From contig NZ_JACSOI010000001.1 of the NCBI RefSeq assembly GCF_018728565.1, positions 1,178,001-1,242,000 of the forward strand: 64,000 nt of DNA. The letters run 5' to 3'. This stretch comes from Zobellia russellii (GTDB taxonomy: Bacteria > Bacteroidota > Bacteroidia > Flavobacteriales > Flavobacteriaceae). Below, piece after piece: positions 9,815 through 20,400 of this stretch. The notes under the pieces are model-generated. The model had not been told where the DNA came from and did not search any database. It was given only the letters and a program-made list of their open reading frames with translations. The translations under genes and the position numbers were made by a program. Within the stretch, counting starts at the first letter, position 1. The number at the start of each line of letters is the position of its first letter.

Positions 9815-11182
9815 ATGAGTGTACGCTATAGAAAGACAGATTTGGTCAAACAAAGAATATATGCTTCCACATTGTTTGTAATGTTTTGTTTATTTGGAAT
9901 ACTATTAAACGGTTGTGGAGAAAAACCCGAAAAGCATATAGCAAAAAAAGAAACTATAGCATTATCTGCTTCTAACGAGCAAGAACTGAAAAATATCTAT
10001 TCGCATTTAAATGAAAATTTCAAGCATTTAAGCAATAAGGTCATACAGCCAGCAGAAGGCTATTTAGAGTATCCATACCTAATACCGGCCGGATTCTATA
10101 AACAAATGTGGGATTGGGATGGGTTTTTTATGGGCAATTATTTTGTTAGTAAAGATAAACCTGAATATCTAAAGTTCTGGGCGTTGAATTTAATAAAGGG
10201 AATTGATGAAGAGGGTTATGTGTCCGGCTGCGCAACAATAAACGGACCTCGCCCTATATTTGGGAAGTTTGCAATGAAACCTTTTTTGTCTCAAGGAGTC
10301 TACCTGGCCTCTAAAAAGTTGAATGACTTTGAATGGATAAAACCTCACTATAATCAGATTAAAAGGGTTTTGGAGTATAGAGAGAAAACACAGAGAGATA
10401 GTGTTACCGGTTTATTTTTCTGGGATATAGCCATGCAGAGTGGAGCGGACAATAACCCGGCGCTTAATTATTTTATAGAAGATAAACGTTCTTTTTTGGC
10501 TCCGGACGCAAGCACATGGCAATACAAAGAATATTTGGCTCAGTCTGCAATAGCAAAAAAGCTAGGGATTAAGGAAGACGCTATTTTGTATGAACAAAAA
10601 GCGGCAGAACTAAAGATGGCCATTAATAAAATCCTATGGTCAGAAGACGATTCAATTTTTTATACGGTAGATAGAGAAACAGGTGATTTCTATAAAAGGG
10701 TTACGTTTTCCTCTTTTTTACCATTGGTGACCAACATTGTTTCAAAACCCAACGCGAGCAAAATGATAGAGACTTATTTGTTAAATGAGAATCATATGAA
10801 GGCAAAGTATGGCTTTAGAACACTTTCTGCACAAGACCCTGATTATAACAACAAGAATATTATTGTGCCCTTTTCAAACTGGCAAGGACCTGTATGGCCT
10901 ATAGCCAATTATATCTATTCAATAGGATTAAAAAATTATGGATATGACCATGAGGTGGCTTGGTTGGCACAAACGGTGGGCAATTTGTTATTGACCGATA
11001 TTAAAAAGTACAAAACTACCCATGAGAACTATAATGCGGATACTGGCCAACCATTAGCTCCAAGTGATGACCATGTTGGTGAAGACGGAAATATTGTGGG
11101 TTTTATTAGTTGGAATTTATGTATTGAAAATGTACTTGACGGGGTGGTAAACAATAATTGGATGTTACTGGAAATAAAATAA
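9815..11182 (+). CDS. GH37/GH63-like alpha/alpha-toroid glycosidase, lipoprotein
   Basis: The 455-aa protein has a lipobox (GILLNGC, Cys34) and an alpha/alpha-toroid with MWDWDGFFMGNYF near residue 95, FWDIAMQSGADNNP near 210, and WQGPVWPIANY near 355. These match the trehalase (GH37) and mannosylglycerate/glucosidase (GH63-like, MGH1-type) fold. The Trp-Asp-rich first block and the SGADNNP block normally line the active site. Substrate is unknown; in this operon an exo-acting role on the sulfated amino-sugar glycan is likely. The lipid anchor suggests attachment to a membrane facing the periplasm or surface. The gap to the sulfatase gene is 26 nt. Confidence 0.8.
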   Translation: MSVRYRKTDLVKQRIYASTLFVMFCLFGILLNGCGEKPEKHIAKKETIALSASNEQELKNIYSHLNENFKHLSNKVIQPAEGYLEYPYLIPAGFYKQMWDWDGFFMGNYFVSKDKPEYLKFWALNLIKGIDEEGYVSGCATINGPRPIFGKFAMKPFLSQGVYLASKKLNDFEWIKPHYNQIKRVLEYREKTQRDSVTGLFFWDIAMQSGADNNPALNYFIEDKRSFLAPDASTWQYKEYLAQSAIAKKLGIKEDAILYEQKAAELKMAINKILWSEDDSIFYTVDRETGDFYKRVTFSSFLPLVTNIVSKPNASKMIETYLLNENHMKAKYGFRTLSAQDPDYNNKNIIVPFSNWQGPVWPIANYIYSIGLKNYGYDHEVAWLAQTVGNLLLTDIKKYKTTHENYNADTGQPLAPSDDHVGEDGNIVGFISWNLCIENVLDGVVNNNWMLLEIK

Positions 11183-11206
11183 TTCAACATAGATAATATA
11201 GTTAGG

Positions 11207-13234
11207 ATGAATAATAATTTAGTGACCTTGGTTTTTCTGCTCGTTGTTCAATTTCAGTTTGCTCAATTTTCTCAACATTGGACAATAGAAAATAAGAATG
11301 AGATTAAATTAAATCTTTCCGAGGGAAAAAATATACCGTATGACGATAATATTGAAATGTCTGGTAAACGTGTATCGGCCATAGTTTCCTATAATATAGA
11401 TAAGGAAAAACAGTTGTCGGTTTCAAGGCAGGTATTTTTTCCTCAACTAAGGACATTTATTAAAACCAACGACCCGGATTGGAAGCATTACAGGGCTTAT
11501 TTATCCCATACTTTTTCTGATAATATTTTACCTACATTAATATTGAAAGAAAAAATTTACACACCAGGTGCGGTCAGAAATGTTAGAATTAATGGAACAC
11601 TGGTAATAGAGCATGAGCCCGAACAGGGAGTAGCTTTGGTTCGCACATTTTTTCCGTCAACGGACCAACGTCTATTCGTTGAACAATGGGAGCTTGTTAA
11701 TACTACTGATTCAACGGTACATTTTGTTGGGAGGAACACCCAAAACACTCGTTACTTAAGAGGGGTTAAGGGAGAATATGAAATAAATGGCACAAGCAAT
11801 CTCACAGAGGATATCCGTATAGCTGGAGGGGAATCATATCTATTTTCAGTATATGTATCCGCAAGGATGAATGACGAACCAAAATTAACTATTCACAAGG
11901 ATGAATATTATCAGCAGCGTATAATTTTTTTGAATAAAATGAAAAGCTCGTTGCAGCTTGTAACACCAGATTCAACTTTAAATACATTATTTGAATTTTC
12001 TAAAATTCGTGCTTCTGAGAGCATATTCGAATCAAAATTAGGCATGGTTCATTCTCCGGGAGGTGGGCGTTACTATGTTGGTTTTTGGGCTAACGATCAA
12101 GCGGAATACGTAAATCCTTTTTTTCCGTATCTAGGTTATGATTTGGGCAATCGGGCGGCAATGAATATGTACAACTTGTATACGAAAGAAATTAATCCGG
12201 AGTATCAAAATATAAGATATTCATTTGAAATGGAAGGTGATGCCCCTATCAGTACTTTGGACCGCGGTGATGCGGCAATGATAGCCTATGGTGCTGCACA
12301 GTTTGCCTTGGCATCAGGAGATAAAGAGGGTGCCCGAAAGCTGTGGCCTTTAATAGAATGGTGTTTGGAGTATAATAGGAGAAACCTAAATGAAAATGGC
12401 GTGGTAGTTTCGGAATCCGATGAAATGGAAGGAAGGATTGAAACAGGTAATGCTAATTTATCTACATCTAGTTTGTATTATGGAGCGTTAAATTTAGCCG
12501 TTGACCTCGGGCTTTCATTAGGAAAATCTAATAGTAAAATCCGTGAATATAAAAAGGCAGCGGTTAAATTAAGAAAGAACATTGAATCTTATTTTGGGGA
12601 AACTATTGATGGTCTGGAAACTTACAAATATTACAAAGAGCATGAAAACCTAAGACATTGGATTTGTCTTCCGTTGGTTGTGCAAATTTTTGACAGAAAA
12701 GAAGGAACTATAGAAGCTCTTTTTGAAAAGTTATGGACGGATAATGGAGTTCATGTAGAGAAAAACGAAAAAAACTTAGAAATATCCAAAGTCTTTTGGG
12801 ATAGAGGAACATTATACGCACTCAGAGGAACTTTTCTTGCTGGGGCTACTGATCAATCACTGAAAAAATTGAAAGAGTTTTCGGAAAAACGCTTATTAGG
12901 AGACAGAGTGCCTTATGTAGTGGAGGCCTTTCCAGAGGGAAATATGGCGCACCTATCAGCGGAGAGCGGTTTGTATTGTCGTGTTTTTACTGAAGGTATG
13001 TTCGGTATTGTACCTATAGGTCTAAAGAGTTTTAGATTAACTCCTAGATTACCTAGTACATGGGATAAGATGGAACTAAATCATATAGAAGCTTTTAAGG
13101 CTGATTTTCATATTAAAGTTCTTAGAGAGGGGAAAAAGATTCGCGTTAGGGTAGTTGGAAATGACGGACATATCTTTAAGAGTTCCTTAATACAGGAGGG
13201 TGATTCCTTAGAAGTATCCTTAAATAAAATTTAA
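11207..13234 (+). CDS. Six-hairpin glycosidase-like secreted protein, unclassified
   Basis: The 675-aa protein begins with a signal peptide (ending near FAQFSQ). Residues about 20-250 are beta-rich and about 260-590 form an alpha/alpha toroid with PGGGRYYVGFWANDQAEY, SESDEMEGRIETGNANLST and PEGNMAHLSAESGLYCRV; a beta-sandwich tail follows. This order (N-terminal sandwich, six-hairpin toroid, C-terminal sandwich) is that of GH95/GH65/GH78-type enzymes, but I cannot place it in a numbered family. Acidic residues in the ESDEMEGR block are candidate catalytic groups. It is 24 nt after the GH63-like gene and 7 nt before the dioxygenase gene, so it belongs to the same operon. Confidence 0.72.
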   Translation: MNNNLVTLVFLLVVQFQFAQFSQHWTIENKNEIKLNLSEGKNIPYDDNIEMSGKRVSAIVSYNIDKEKQLSVSRQVFFPQLRTFIKTNDPDWKHYRAYLSHTFSDNILPTLILKEKIYTPGAVRNVRINGTLVIEHEPEQGVALVRTFFPSTDQRLFVEQWELVNTTDSTVHFVGRNTQNTRYLRGVKGEYEINGTSNLTEDIRIAGGESYLFSVYVSARMNDEPKLTIHKDEYYQQRIIFLNKMKSSLQLVTPDSTLNTLFEFSKIRASESIFESKLGMVHSPGGGRYYVGFWANDQAEYVNPFFPYLGYDLGNRAAMNMYNLYTKEINPEYQNIRYSFEMEGDAPISTLDRGDAAMIAYGAAQFALASGDKEGARKLWPLIEWCLEYNRRNLNENGVVVSESDEMEGRIETGNANLSTSSLYYGALNLAVDLGLSLGKSNSKIREYKKAAVKLRKNIESYFGETIDGLETYKYYKEHENLRHWICLPLVVQIFDRKEGTIEALFEKLWTDNGVHVEKNEKNLEISKVFWDRGTLYALRGTFLAGATDQSLKKLKEFSEKRLLGDRVPYVVEAFPEGNMAHLSAESGLYCRVFTEGMFGIVPIGLKSFRLTPRLPSTWDKMELNHIEAFKADFHIKVLREGKKIRVRVVGNDGHIFKSSLIQEGDSLEVSLNKI

Positions 13235-13241
13235 CCTTGCT

Positions 13242-13964
13242 ATGTTGAAAAAGGATTTTGTAAATAATGGATTTACTTTTTTAGAAGAGCTGTTGCCTAT
13301 TGACGAAGTTTTTGATATAAGAAAACTGTACGATAAGCTTTTAGAAAATAAGAAGCTTACTGCCGGTTTACGAAGTGATTTGTCAGGCCATACCGTACAG
13401 GACGAGTCTATTGAGAAAATCACACAAATTATGCTTCCCAGCCGTATTGAACCGCAACTTTTGGAAAAGCAAGCTTATAAAAGGGCCTTAGTATTAGCAA
13501 AAAGTTTGTTAGGCGACGATATGGCTTTGGATTTTGACATGCTTATAAATAAGGCACCCCTTACAAATACAGAAACACCTTGGCACCAAGATGCGGCGTA
13601 CTGGATAGATTTACCGGACAAAAGATCTGTAAGTTGTTGGATTGCATTAGATGACGTATATGAAGAAAATGGGTGTATGTGGTTTGTTCCTAGATATGAC
13701 AATCATTTATTCAAACATACTCATAGTAAAGAGGGTGGGGCGCTATCTATAGCTATAAGGCCTAAAAATGGTAAACCTGTTCCCTTAAAAGCAGGAGGGT
13801 GCACATTTCATGATGGTTTTACCCTTCACTTTAGCAAAGGCAATAGCACCAACGGCCCACGGCGAGCCCTAATTTTAAATTTTAGACCTCAAGAAATGAT
13901 ACAGTTAGAACGTGAGCAAGGGATGGACCATACCGGAAAACGGAAATTTAGAAAATCGAACTGA
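13242..13964 (+). CDS. PhyH-family Fe(II)/2-oxoglutarate dioxygenase
   Basis: The 240-aa protein has no signal peptide, so it is probably cytoplasmic. It carries the phytanoyl-CoA dioxygenase facial triad: H115-x-D117 in PWHQDAAYW and a distal His196 in TLHFSKGNS, followed by Arg207/Arg208 (RRAL), one of which should bind 2-oxoglutarate. Flavobacterial PhyH homologues hydroxylate diverse small molecules. As the last gene of a glycan operon, 7 nt after a glycosidase-like gene, it may oxidise an unusual modified sugar or an aglycone released by the enzymes; this is inference. Confidence 0.85.
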   Translation: MLKKDFVNNGFTFLEELLPIDEVFDIRKLYDKLLENKKLTAGLRSDLSGHTVQDESIEKITQIMLPSRIEPQLLEKQAYKRALVLAKSLLGDDMALDFDMLINKAPLTNTETPWHQDAAYWIDLPDKRSVSCWIALDDVYEENGCMWFVPRYDNHLFKHTHSKEGGALSIAIRPKNGKPVPLKAGGCTFHDGFTLHFSKGNSTNGPRRALILNFRPQEMIQLEREQGMDHTGKRKFRKSN

Positions 13965-14147
13965 TAAAAATGTTTGTCACGACTGAATAAAACTAAGTTT
14001 CCCTTACAAGAAATATTTTTTTTCAGAGTTTATAGGGAGTTCTGCGACTAAAAGTAGGGGGATATTATTATTTCTATAGTTTTTTTCCTCTGAATATATG
14101 GTTGAGCTTATTGCAAAACAGCTGCTAAAATTTTTCCCCCTAGGATT

Positions 14148-14223
14148 GTAAAAAGTAAAAAGCGTCATATCAGTAAACCATGGGTAAGGTTTGCTGGTGT
14201 GACGCCTTGCAGCTTACTTTTAC
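14148..14223. terminator. Bidirectional terminator between convergent operons
   Basis: Two 18-nt arms (14162-14179 and 14188-14205) pair fully if G-U pairs are allowed, with an 8-nt loop. An A-rich left flank (14148-14160) and T-rich right flank (14214-14223) give U-tracts on both transcripts. It lies in the 380-bp gap between the stops of the PhyH gene and the phosphodiesterase gene. Nothing else was recognised in that gap. Confidence 0.75.
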
Positions 14224-14344
14224 TCTTTCAATTTTACCTGTTTTTTGGGTTTATAATATATCTAATAGTGTGTTAGTCTGTTAGGTGAAGAGAACAGTTG
14301 TAAAAATTAAATTTCAAACCCAAAACGTTTGTCTTTAGCCCACC

Positions 14345-15889
14345 TTATTTTTTGAGAGTTCTTTCTACTTGGGCAGAATCAACATAGAAATATTCACCTA
14401 AAACTGTCCGGTTTAGAATTAGATTATAACTGCCACCTTCTATTGCAACGGTTGTTTTAATAGTCTCCTTAATTGGCTGTGTATTTTTATTTGCCGTCTT
14501 CCCTGTCAATAGTTCTCCAATAACTCTGCCATTCATTGTTTCAGGTATTGGTAAGCCGTGGATCGCTAATATAGTCGGGGCAATATCAATATTTGATGTA
14601 GGTAATACACTTTCGATGTTTTTCTTGAAGCTTGGTCCTTTTACTAATAAAGCAATATTCACTTCATAAGGGCTAAGACCTCCATGTCCAGCTAAGCCTT
14701 TTGAATAACCTTTTCCCGCGTAACCATTTTCGTTAATACTGTCATTCCAATTTACATCAACCATAATATCCGCAGCACGCTCTTTGTGGTTCCAGTGTAT
14801 CGATTCAAATGATAAGGTTCCTTGAATACTTCCTGTTAGTTCACCTGGGTTTTTTGCCTTAGAAAAAATAGCTCCTATCCAATCTTGATTTTGTAATGCG
14901 GTAACTATTTTTTGTATGGTAATAGCATTATGGTTTTCAACATAAATAGCTCTTCCCACAACAACCACATCGTCACTATCCCTGTCTTTTTTTAATCCTT
15001 CATTAATCAAAAAATCAGAAATTGTTGTATTACCTATATGTGTAACAAATCCATGATCTGCTGAAATGATTATATTAAAATACTGTTTGAGATTGCGTCT
15101 CTTCATCTCATTCAATATTCTCCCGAATTCAGCATCAACAAATTTAATTGCTTCGGTCACAGTTGAATCTCCTATTCCATTGCTGTGTGCCGTGCCGTTT
15201 GGGTCGGAATACCAAATCGAACTAACTAATGGACCATTGGAATCAAGTCCATACTTCATGAAGGCATTCGTTATCCATTGATGTTGAGCTTTATTAGGCT
15301 TCTTCTTTTCAGGTATGGGACCAATTTCCTTGATAATTTCCTCTTTTAGCGATATAGGTAAAATGAGTTCAGGGTTGATAATAGCTCCACCCGCGACGGT
15401 ATGGTTTTGCATAAGCGCCTGACCTGTGGAACCAGAACTGAATACCATCATTCTGGCTCCCGCTTTTTGAATTATCTCCCCTAAAGTTGTGGTAGTAAGT
15501 AATCCGCCATTTGTAGCCTTGTTAATTTTTTCCAACTCTCGGTTATCCCCTGTATTTATGCCTTTTTTTTTATTGATTTCTGGAAAATAGACAGAATTGC
15601 CCATTAGACCATGTGTAGTAGGATAACTACCAGTGGAAAATGAAGTGGCATTAACCCTTGTTACAGTTGGGAAAACACTATGGTGCCTTTTGCCGTAGCT
15701 TCCGGATTGGGAAAAAGAATAGACGTTAGGCATCAGTTCGGGAGTTATGTAATCAGGACGGAGGCCATCAAAAAAAACGACAAGAGTTTTTATTTTCTGT
15801 TCTTTTTTAGAGTCTTGTGCAACAGCTGTAAATGTCAACAGGATAATCGCCAGAATACCGCTTATTTTCTTTTTTCGAATACTTTTCAT
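14345..15889 (-). CDS. Nucleotide pyrophosphatase/phosphodiesterase (NPP) family, exported
   Basis: I place the start at 15889 (MKSIRKKK), giving 514 aa with a clear signal peptide; the longer frame to 15952 would overlap the susD gene and lacks a leader. LVVFFDGLRPDY provides metal-binding Asp41. FPTVTRVNATSFSTG holds the likely nucleophile Thr77 and Asn80 of NPP enzymes. IWYSDPNGTAHSNG, IISADHGF and GHGG give the remaining Asp/His metal ligands. NPP members hydrolyse phosphodiester or pyrophosphate bonds. It lies 22 nt after susD in the sigma/FecR-controlled cluster, so it likely cuts a phosphodiester from the imported substrate. Confidence 0.88.
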   Translation of the reverse strand: MKSIRKKKISGILAIILLTFTAVAQDSKKEQKIKTLVVFFDGLRPDYITPELMPNVYSFSQSGSYGKRHHSVFPTVTRVNATSFSTGSYPTTHGLMGNSVYFPEINKKKGINTGDNRELEKINKATNGGLLTTTTLGEIIQKAGARMMVFSSGSTGQALMQNHTVAGGAIINPELILPISLKEEIIKEIGPIPEKKKPNKAQHQWITNAFMKYGLDSNGPLVSSIWYSDPNGTAHSNGIGDSTVTEAIKFVDAEFGRILNEMKRRNLKQYFNIIISADHGFVTHIGNTTISDFLINEGLKKDRDSDDVVVVGRAIYVENHNAITIQKIVTALQNQDWIGAIFSKAKNPGELTGSIQGTLSFESIHWNHKERAADIMVDVNWNDSINENGYAGKGYSKGLAGHGGLSPYEVNIALLVKGPSFKKNIESVLPTSNIDIAPTILAIHGLPIPETMNGRVIGELLTGKTANKNTQPIKETIKTTVAIEGGSYNLILNRTVLGEYFYVDSAQVERTLKK

Positions 15890-15911
15890 GCTTATGATAT
15901 ATTTAGGTGAA

Positions 15912-17390
15912 TTACTTATCCCACCAAACCTTAATATCACTATTATCTCCACCCATATTATTCACTGCAGCCTCCAAGTTATTTGGGTTTAAAGATTGAA
16001 GGTAGGTGGGGTAGGGAATTCTAGAGGGAAAGTTGTTTTCCAAGGGAATACCCTCTCCTCTTGGAAGTTCAGGGTATCCAGTCCTGCGTTTTTCGAACCA
16101 AGATTGGTAGTCTACAAAAAAGTAGGCATAGTATTTTTGCAACATAATTTGCGTCATCTGGCCTTCGGTTGTAGCTGAAGTATCGTATTTAATATTTTCT
16201 CGTTCTAAAAAGTCATTTGGCATAGGTGCCCCCCATTGTGCCATAGAAGCCATTATTCCTGATGCGTAATGATCTTTTGGCTGTTGGCCGGTAGGATAAT
16301 TTTTTAAGGCAAGTTCTGCTTTAATAAATTCTACTTCGGCATAGGTCATCATGATACCTAGTTGAGGAAACGTTTTAAGATTATCACTATAACTGGAATT
16401 CTGTCCTACAACGTGTTGGGTGGTTACAGGGTAACCGCTTTCTGCTCCTTTATAAATGTTTTGACCATCTTGTTCCACAGTGAGCGCCCATACATTGCGT
16501 CTTGGATCTTCGGAGTCATTAAGTCCGTCAATAAAGAATTTTGTAAAGTAGACATTTTCGCTCCAATCCACCGTACGTGCATTATAATATGGGTTAAAGT
16601 AGGGGAACGAACCGGTATAATTGAAAATTGCGTTATCATCTATACTGGTAAAAACGGGATAGGTCTCCGGGTCACTTAATATAGTGTTGATTTGTGACGT
16701 TACATCTATCTCACCATCGCGTTTGGAAATTCTCAATAAAAGTCTTAAACGCAGTGAATTGGCAAATTTTTTCCATTTGGTTATGCCAGGGTTACTATCA
16801 CCCGATAGTTCGTTTGCGTCATAGACCAAATCTCCACCGTAAGTGAGGGCTTTAGAATCGTCAAATAGAGAGTTGGCTATTTCCAAATCATTCAATATTT
16901 GTACATAAATATCTTTCTGTTTGTCAAATTTTGGTTGAAAAACACCATCACCTGCGGAAGTAGCTTCAAAATAGGGGATATCACCATATAGATCTGTTAA
17001 AATGGAAAATGCCCAAGATTTATACACTAATGCGATGCCTCTATAATTATCCTCATTTAGCTCTTCTGAAATAGTCTGTAAATCTTTAATATCTGTCAGA
17101 TAACTATAGAACGAAGTCCAAACACCTTCTCCTGGATTTATAACGTAACGATGTTGACCGCCACCACCTGTACTTTCTCTTGGTACATCTACTTGCATTA
17201 ACTCATGAGTGAATGATCTTGATGATTGAATTGCAGAATTCACCATGCGGTATTGCAACTGCCCTAAAAGTACCCCAGGTGTTATTTCTTCAGGTCTGTT
17301 GGGGTCAGTGTTTATTTCTTCAAAATCTTTTGTACAACCAGTCAACAAGATTGTAAAGATCAGCACGGTATTTATAAGTTTTTTGTACAT
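15912..17390 (-). CDS. SusD-like outer-membrane lipoprotein (SusD_2 type)
   Basis: The 492-aa protein starts with a lipoprotein signal (ILLTGC, Cys19) followed by TKDFEEINTDPNRPEE, the hallmark after the Cys in SusD-like_2 proteins. The rest is helix-rich with the KWKKFANSLRLRLLLRIS block common to this family. It is the surface lid for the SusC gene, whose stop lies 19 nt upstream. The ligand is unknown; the co-transcribed phosphodiesterases argue for a phosphorylated or phosphodiester-linked substrate rather than a plain polysaccharide. Confidence 0.94.
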   Translation of the reverse strand: MYKKLINTVLIFTILLTGCTKDFEEINTDPNRPEEITPGVLLGQLQYRMVNSAIQSSRSFTHELMQVDVPRESTGGGGQHRYVINPGEGVWTSFYSYLTDIKDLQTISEELNEDNYRGIALVYKSWAFSILTDLYGDIPYFEATSAGDGVFQPKFDKQKDIYVQILNDLEIANSLFDDSKALTYGGDLVYDANELSGDSNPGITKWKKFANSLRLRLLLRISKRDGEIDVTSQINTILSDPETYPVFTSIDDNAIFNYTGSFPYFNPYYNARTVDWSENVYFTKFFIDGLNDSEDPRRNVWALTVEQDGQNIYKGAESGYPVTTQHVVGQNSSYSDNLKTFPQLGIMMTYAEVEFIKAELALKNYPTGQQPKDHYASGIMASMAQWGAPMPNDFLERENIKYDTSATTEGQMTQIMLQKYYAYFFVDYQSWFEKRRTGYPELPRGEGIPLENNFPSRIPYPTYLQSLNPNNLEAAVNNMGGDNSDIKVWWDK

Positions 17391-17409
17391 GTTTTTAAGT
17401 AGATAAGGT

Positions 17410-20400
17410 TTAAAATTTTAAAGTGAGATTGGTTCCGATAGAACGTGTGGAGGGAAATTGAGCCAATTCCACCCCAGGGGTTAACGTACCGTTGTTCAGA
17501 TTGCCACCTTCTGGATCAAAACCGGGAAACTTAGTAAAATTGAACAAGTCCCTTCCGAACAAAGCGATAGTTGCCCCTTGCAATCCAATTTTATCCAGTA
17601 AATTCTTAGTGAATCTATACTCTAGTCTAACCTCGCGTATTTTGAGAAAATCAGTGCTAAAGATGTTAGTTTCGGCGTTACTGCTCTTGTAGTAATTATT
17701 ATAATAGGAATCTGCGGGAACATTTATTGTATTAGGGGTGTAAGAACCATCTTGTTGTAATACTACTCCGTCTCCTATAATACCGGTTTCACGGCCTGGT
17801 AATGTCACTTTGGTTTTACCTAAGGTATTACTCTTATGGTTTGTGTGGGAATATATACTTCCTCCTGTTTGACCATCCAAAAGCATACTGAACTTGAACC
17901 GACCCAATGAGATTTCGTTCATAATACTACCCTTCCAATCAGGAAAGGCATTCCCTAGTTTTTTAGCTACCGGATCTAATTCCGCAGGAAGGCCGGCAGA
18001 TGAGTAGATAATCTGCCCATCTGGAGAGCGTTGGAATCCTCTGCCGTAGAGATCTCCCATAAGGCCTCCAACTCGGGCTTCTATAGATACGTTACTCCCA
18101 CGGGCATATATAACCTGAGTTTCTATTCCATCGGAAAGTTCCTTGACATAACTACGATTCCTTGACCATATCAAGGTTGTATTCCATTTTAGATTTTCAT
18201 TATTAATAGGTTTGGCAGTCAATTTAAGTTCCAAACCTTGACTATTGATCAGCCCCGCATTAATTAATGCGTTCGAATAGCCAGATACCGGGTCTAAGGG
18301 AATTGCTAAAATCTGGTTACGACTGTCATTAGTATAATAAGTCGCGTCTAATCCTAACCGATTTTTTAATAATCGTAGATCTACTCCAATCTCATAGCTT
18401 GTCGTAATTTCAGGTTTTAATTCGTTATTGAAAAGAGTGGTCGGGTTTGTAAAGCTATTGCTTAAAACTCGATCATAGTATTTAGCGGTTTGATAAGGGC
18501 GGGTATCATTACCTACTTGCGCCCATGAAAGGCGAAGTTTTGCAAAAGAAACAACTTCTGGAAGTGTTATTAGATCACTAACCAAGAAACTGGTACTTAC
18601 CGATGGATAGAAAAAAGAGTTGTTTTTTAGTGGTAAGGTACTTGACCAGTCATTACGGCCGGTAAGATCTAAAAAAATACGGTCATTTAAGAATGATAGT
18701 TGTGAGATTGCATATAGGCTATTGGTAGCTTTCTCTGTCCTTATGGGATCTAATACTGCTTGGTCTAAACTATTGGAAATTTGATAGATACCTGGTTGCG
18801 CCAATTGATCAGCATATTTTCCGGTAAAATTATAATTCTGTCGCATAGCATTACCTCCACCGGATACTGTAAAACCAATTTTGTTGCCCAGATTTCCTGT
18901 ATACGTTAATAGGAAATCTGTATTGGACTCATAACTGAATACGTCCTGTTCGCGGTAAGAGCCTCTAGGAAATTTAGTCATACTAAATGGCCGCTGTTGA
19001 GTTCGGAATTCATACGCCATATCTAGGCCGGAACGAACTTTAAGACTTAACTTTTTGGAAAATTCATAGTCTAGTGAAATATTAGCAATAACACCATGTT
19101 TATTCATTGTGTTCAACATTTCATACATACCCAAAAGTGGATTGTCCGGCCCTGGGTTAAAAGGATTTTTTTGTTCAACATCCTCTAAACCGGGTTGCCA
19201 ATAAGGGTCAAACCATTCAGGGTTTATACTCGGGGCAGTACCAAGAATCAGAAAATACATTAGAGATTGATTATTGTAACCAGCAGCCGGTAGGTTGTCA
19301 CTAGTTTTGTTGGTATAGTTAGCTTTACCGGTGATTTTCAACTTATCGGAAATTTTTTGGTTTACCGATAATGAGGCGTTAATGCGTTCAAAACCCGTAT
19401 TAGGTATAATCCATTTGTTTTTTAAATGAGTTAGTGAAAATCTTGCGGATCCATTGTCTCCACCGCCTTCTAAGGAAATACTGTTGGAAGTAGTTGTGCC
19501 AGTTCTAAAAAATCCTGAAATATAGTTTTTATAGGGTACCCAAGGAGTGCGCTCAGTAGGTCTGCCATCAGGTGTGTTGGGGTTATACTGGAAATAGGAT
19601 TGTCCTGAAAATTTTGGGCCCCATGCTCTGCCCGCACCCACGTTGGTACTAGTGTTTAAGCCGTCTGGACTATCTAGATACGAGTAATATTCAGAAGTGC
19701 GCCCCTCACCATATTCAAATTGATAGTCGGGATAACGGTTGACTGATTCGGTATTAAAATTGGAGTTAATAGTGATGCCAATCCCATTTTTTTGTTTTGA
19801 ACCGGATTTGGTGGTAATAATAATGGCACCGTTACCTGCTCTGCTACCATATAATGCCGTGGCACCTGGTCCTTTTAAAACAGTCATTTCCTCAATGTCG
19901 TCAGGATTGATATCGGATAAGGTTGACCCATAATCCACAGGGCTGTCTGCTGAAAGGTATGATGAGAAACCTGTACCAGTAATTTTGCTACTAATTGGAA
20001 CACCATCAACAACTACTAATGCCTGATTGTTTTCTAAATTTAGCGATGATTCGCCTCTAAGAGTTATACGTGCCGATCCCATTGGTCCGGCTCCGGCACC
20101 TTGAATGTTCAGTCCTGCTACCTTTCCTGAAAGGGAGTTTACCCAGTTGTTAGTCTTGGCATCCTTAACGGACTTTTCATTTATAGTCTGTGCCGAATAT
20201 CCTAATGATTTTTCTTCTCTTTTGATTCCTAGGGCCGTTACAACAACACCTGACAGTTCCATTGCATCTGGTTCTAGTTGTATATAGATTTCCGTTCTTT
20301 TTTCTACTACTATTTCTCTAGTTGTGTAGCCAATATAGGAGACTATTAATGTTGCAGCGTTGTCAGACACATCAATCATGTAGTTGCCATCAAAATCAGA

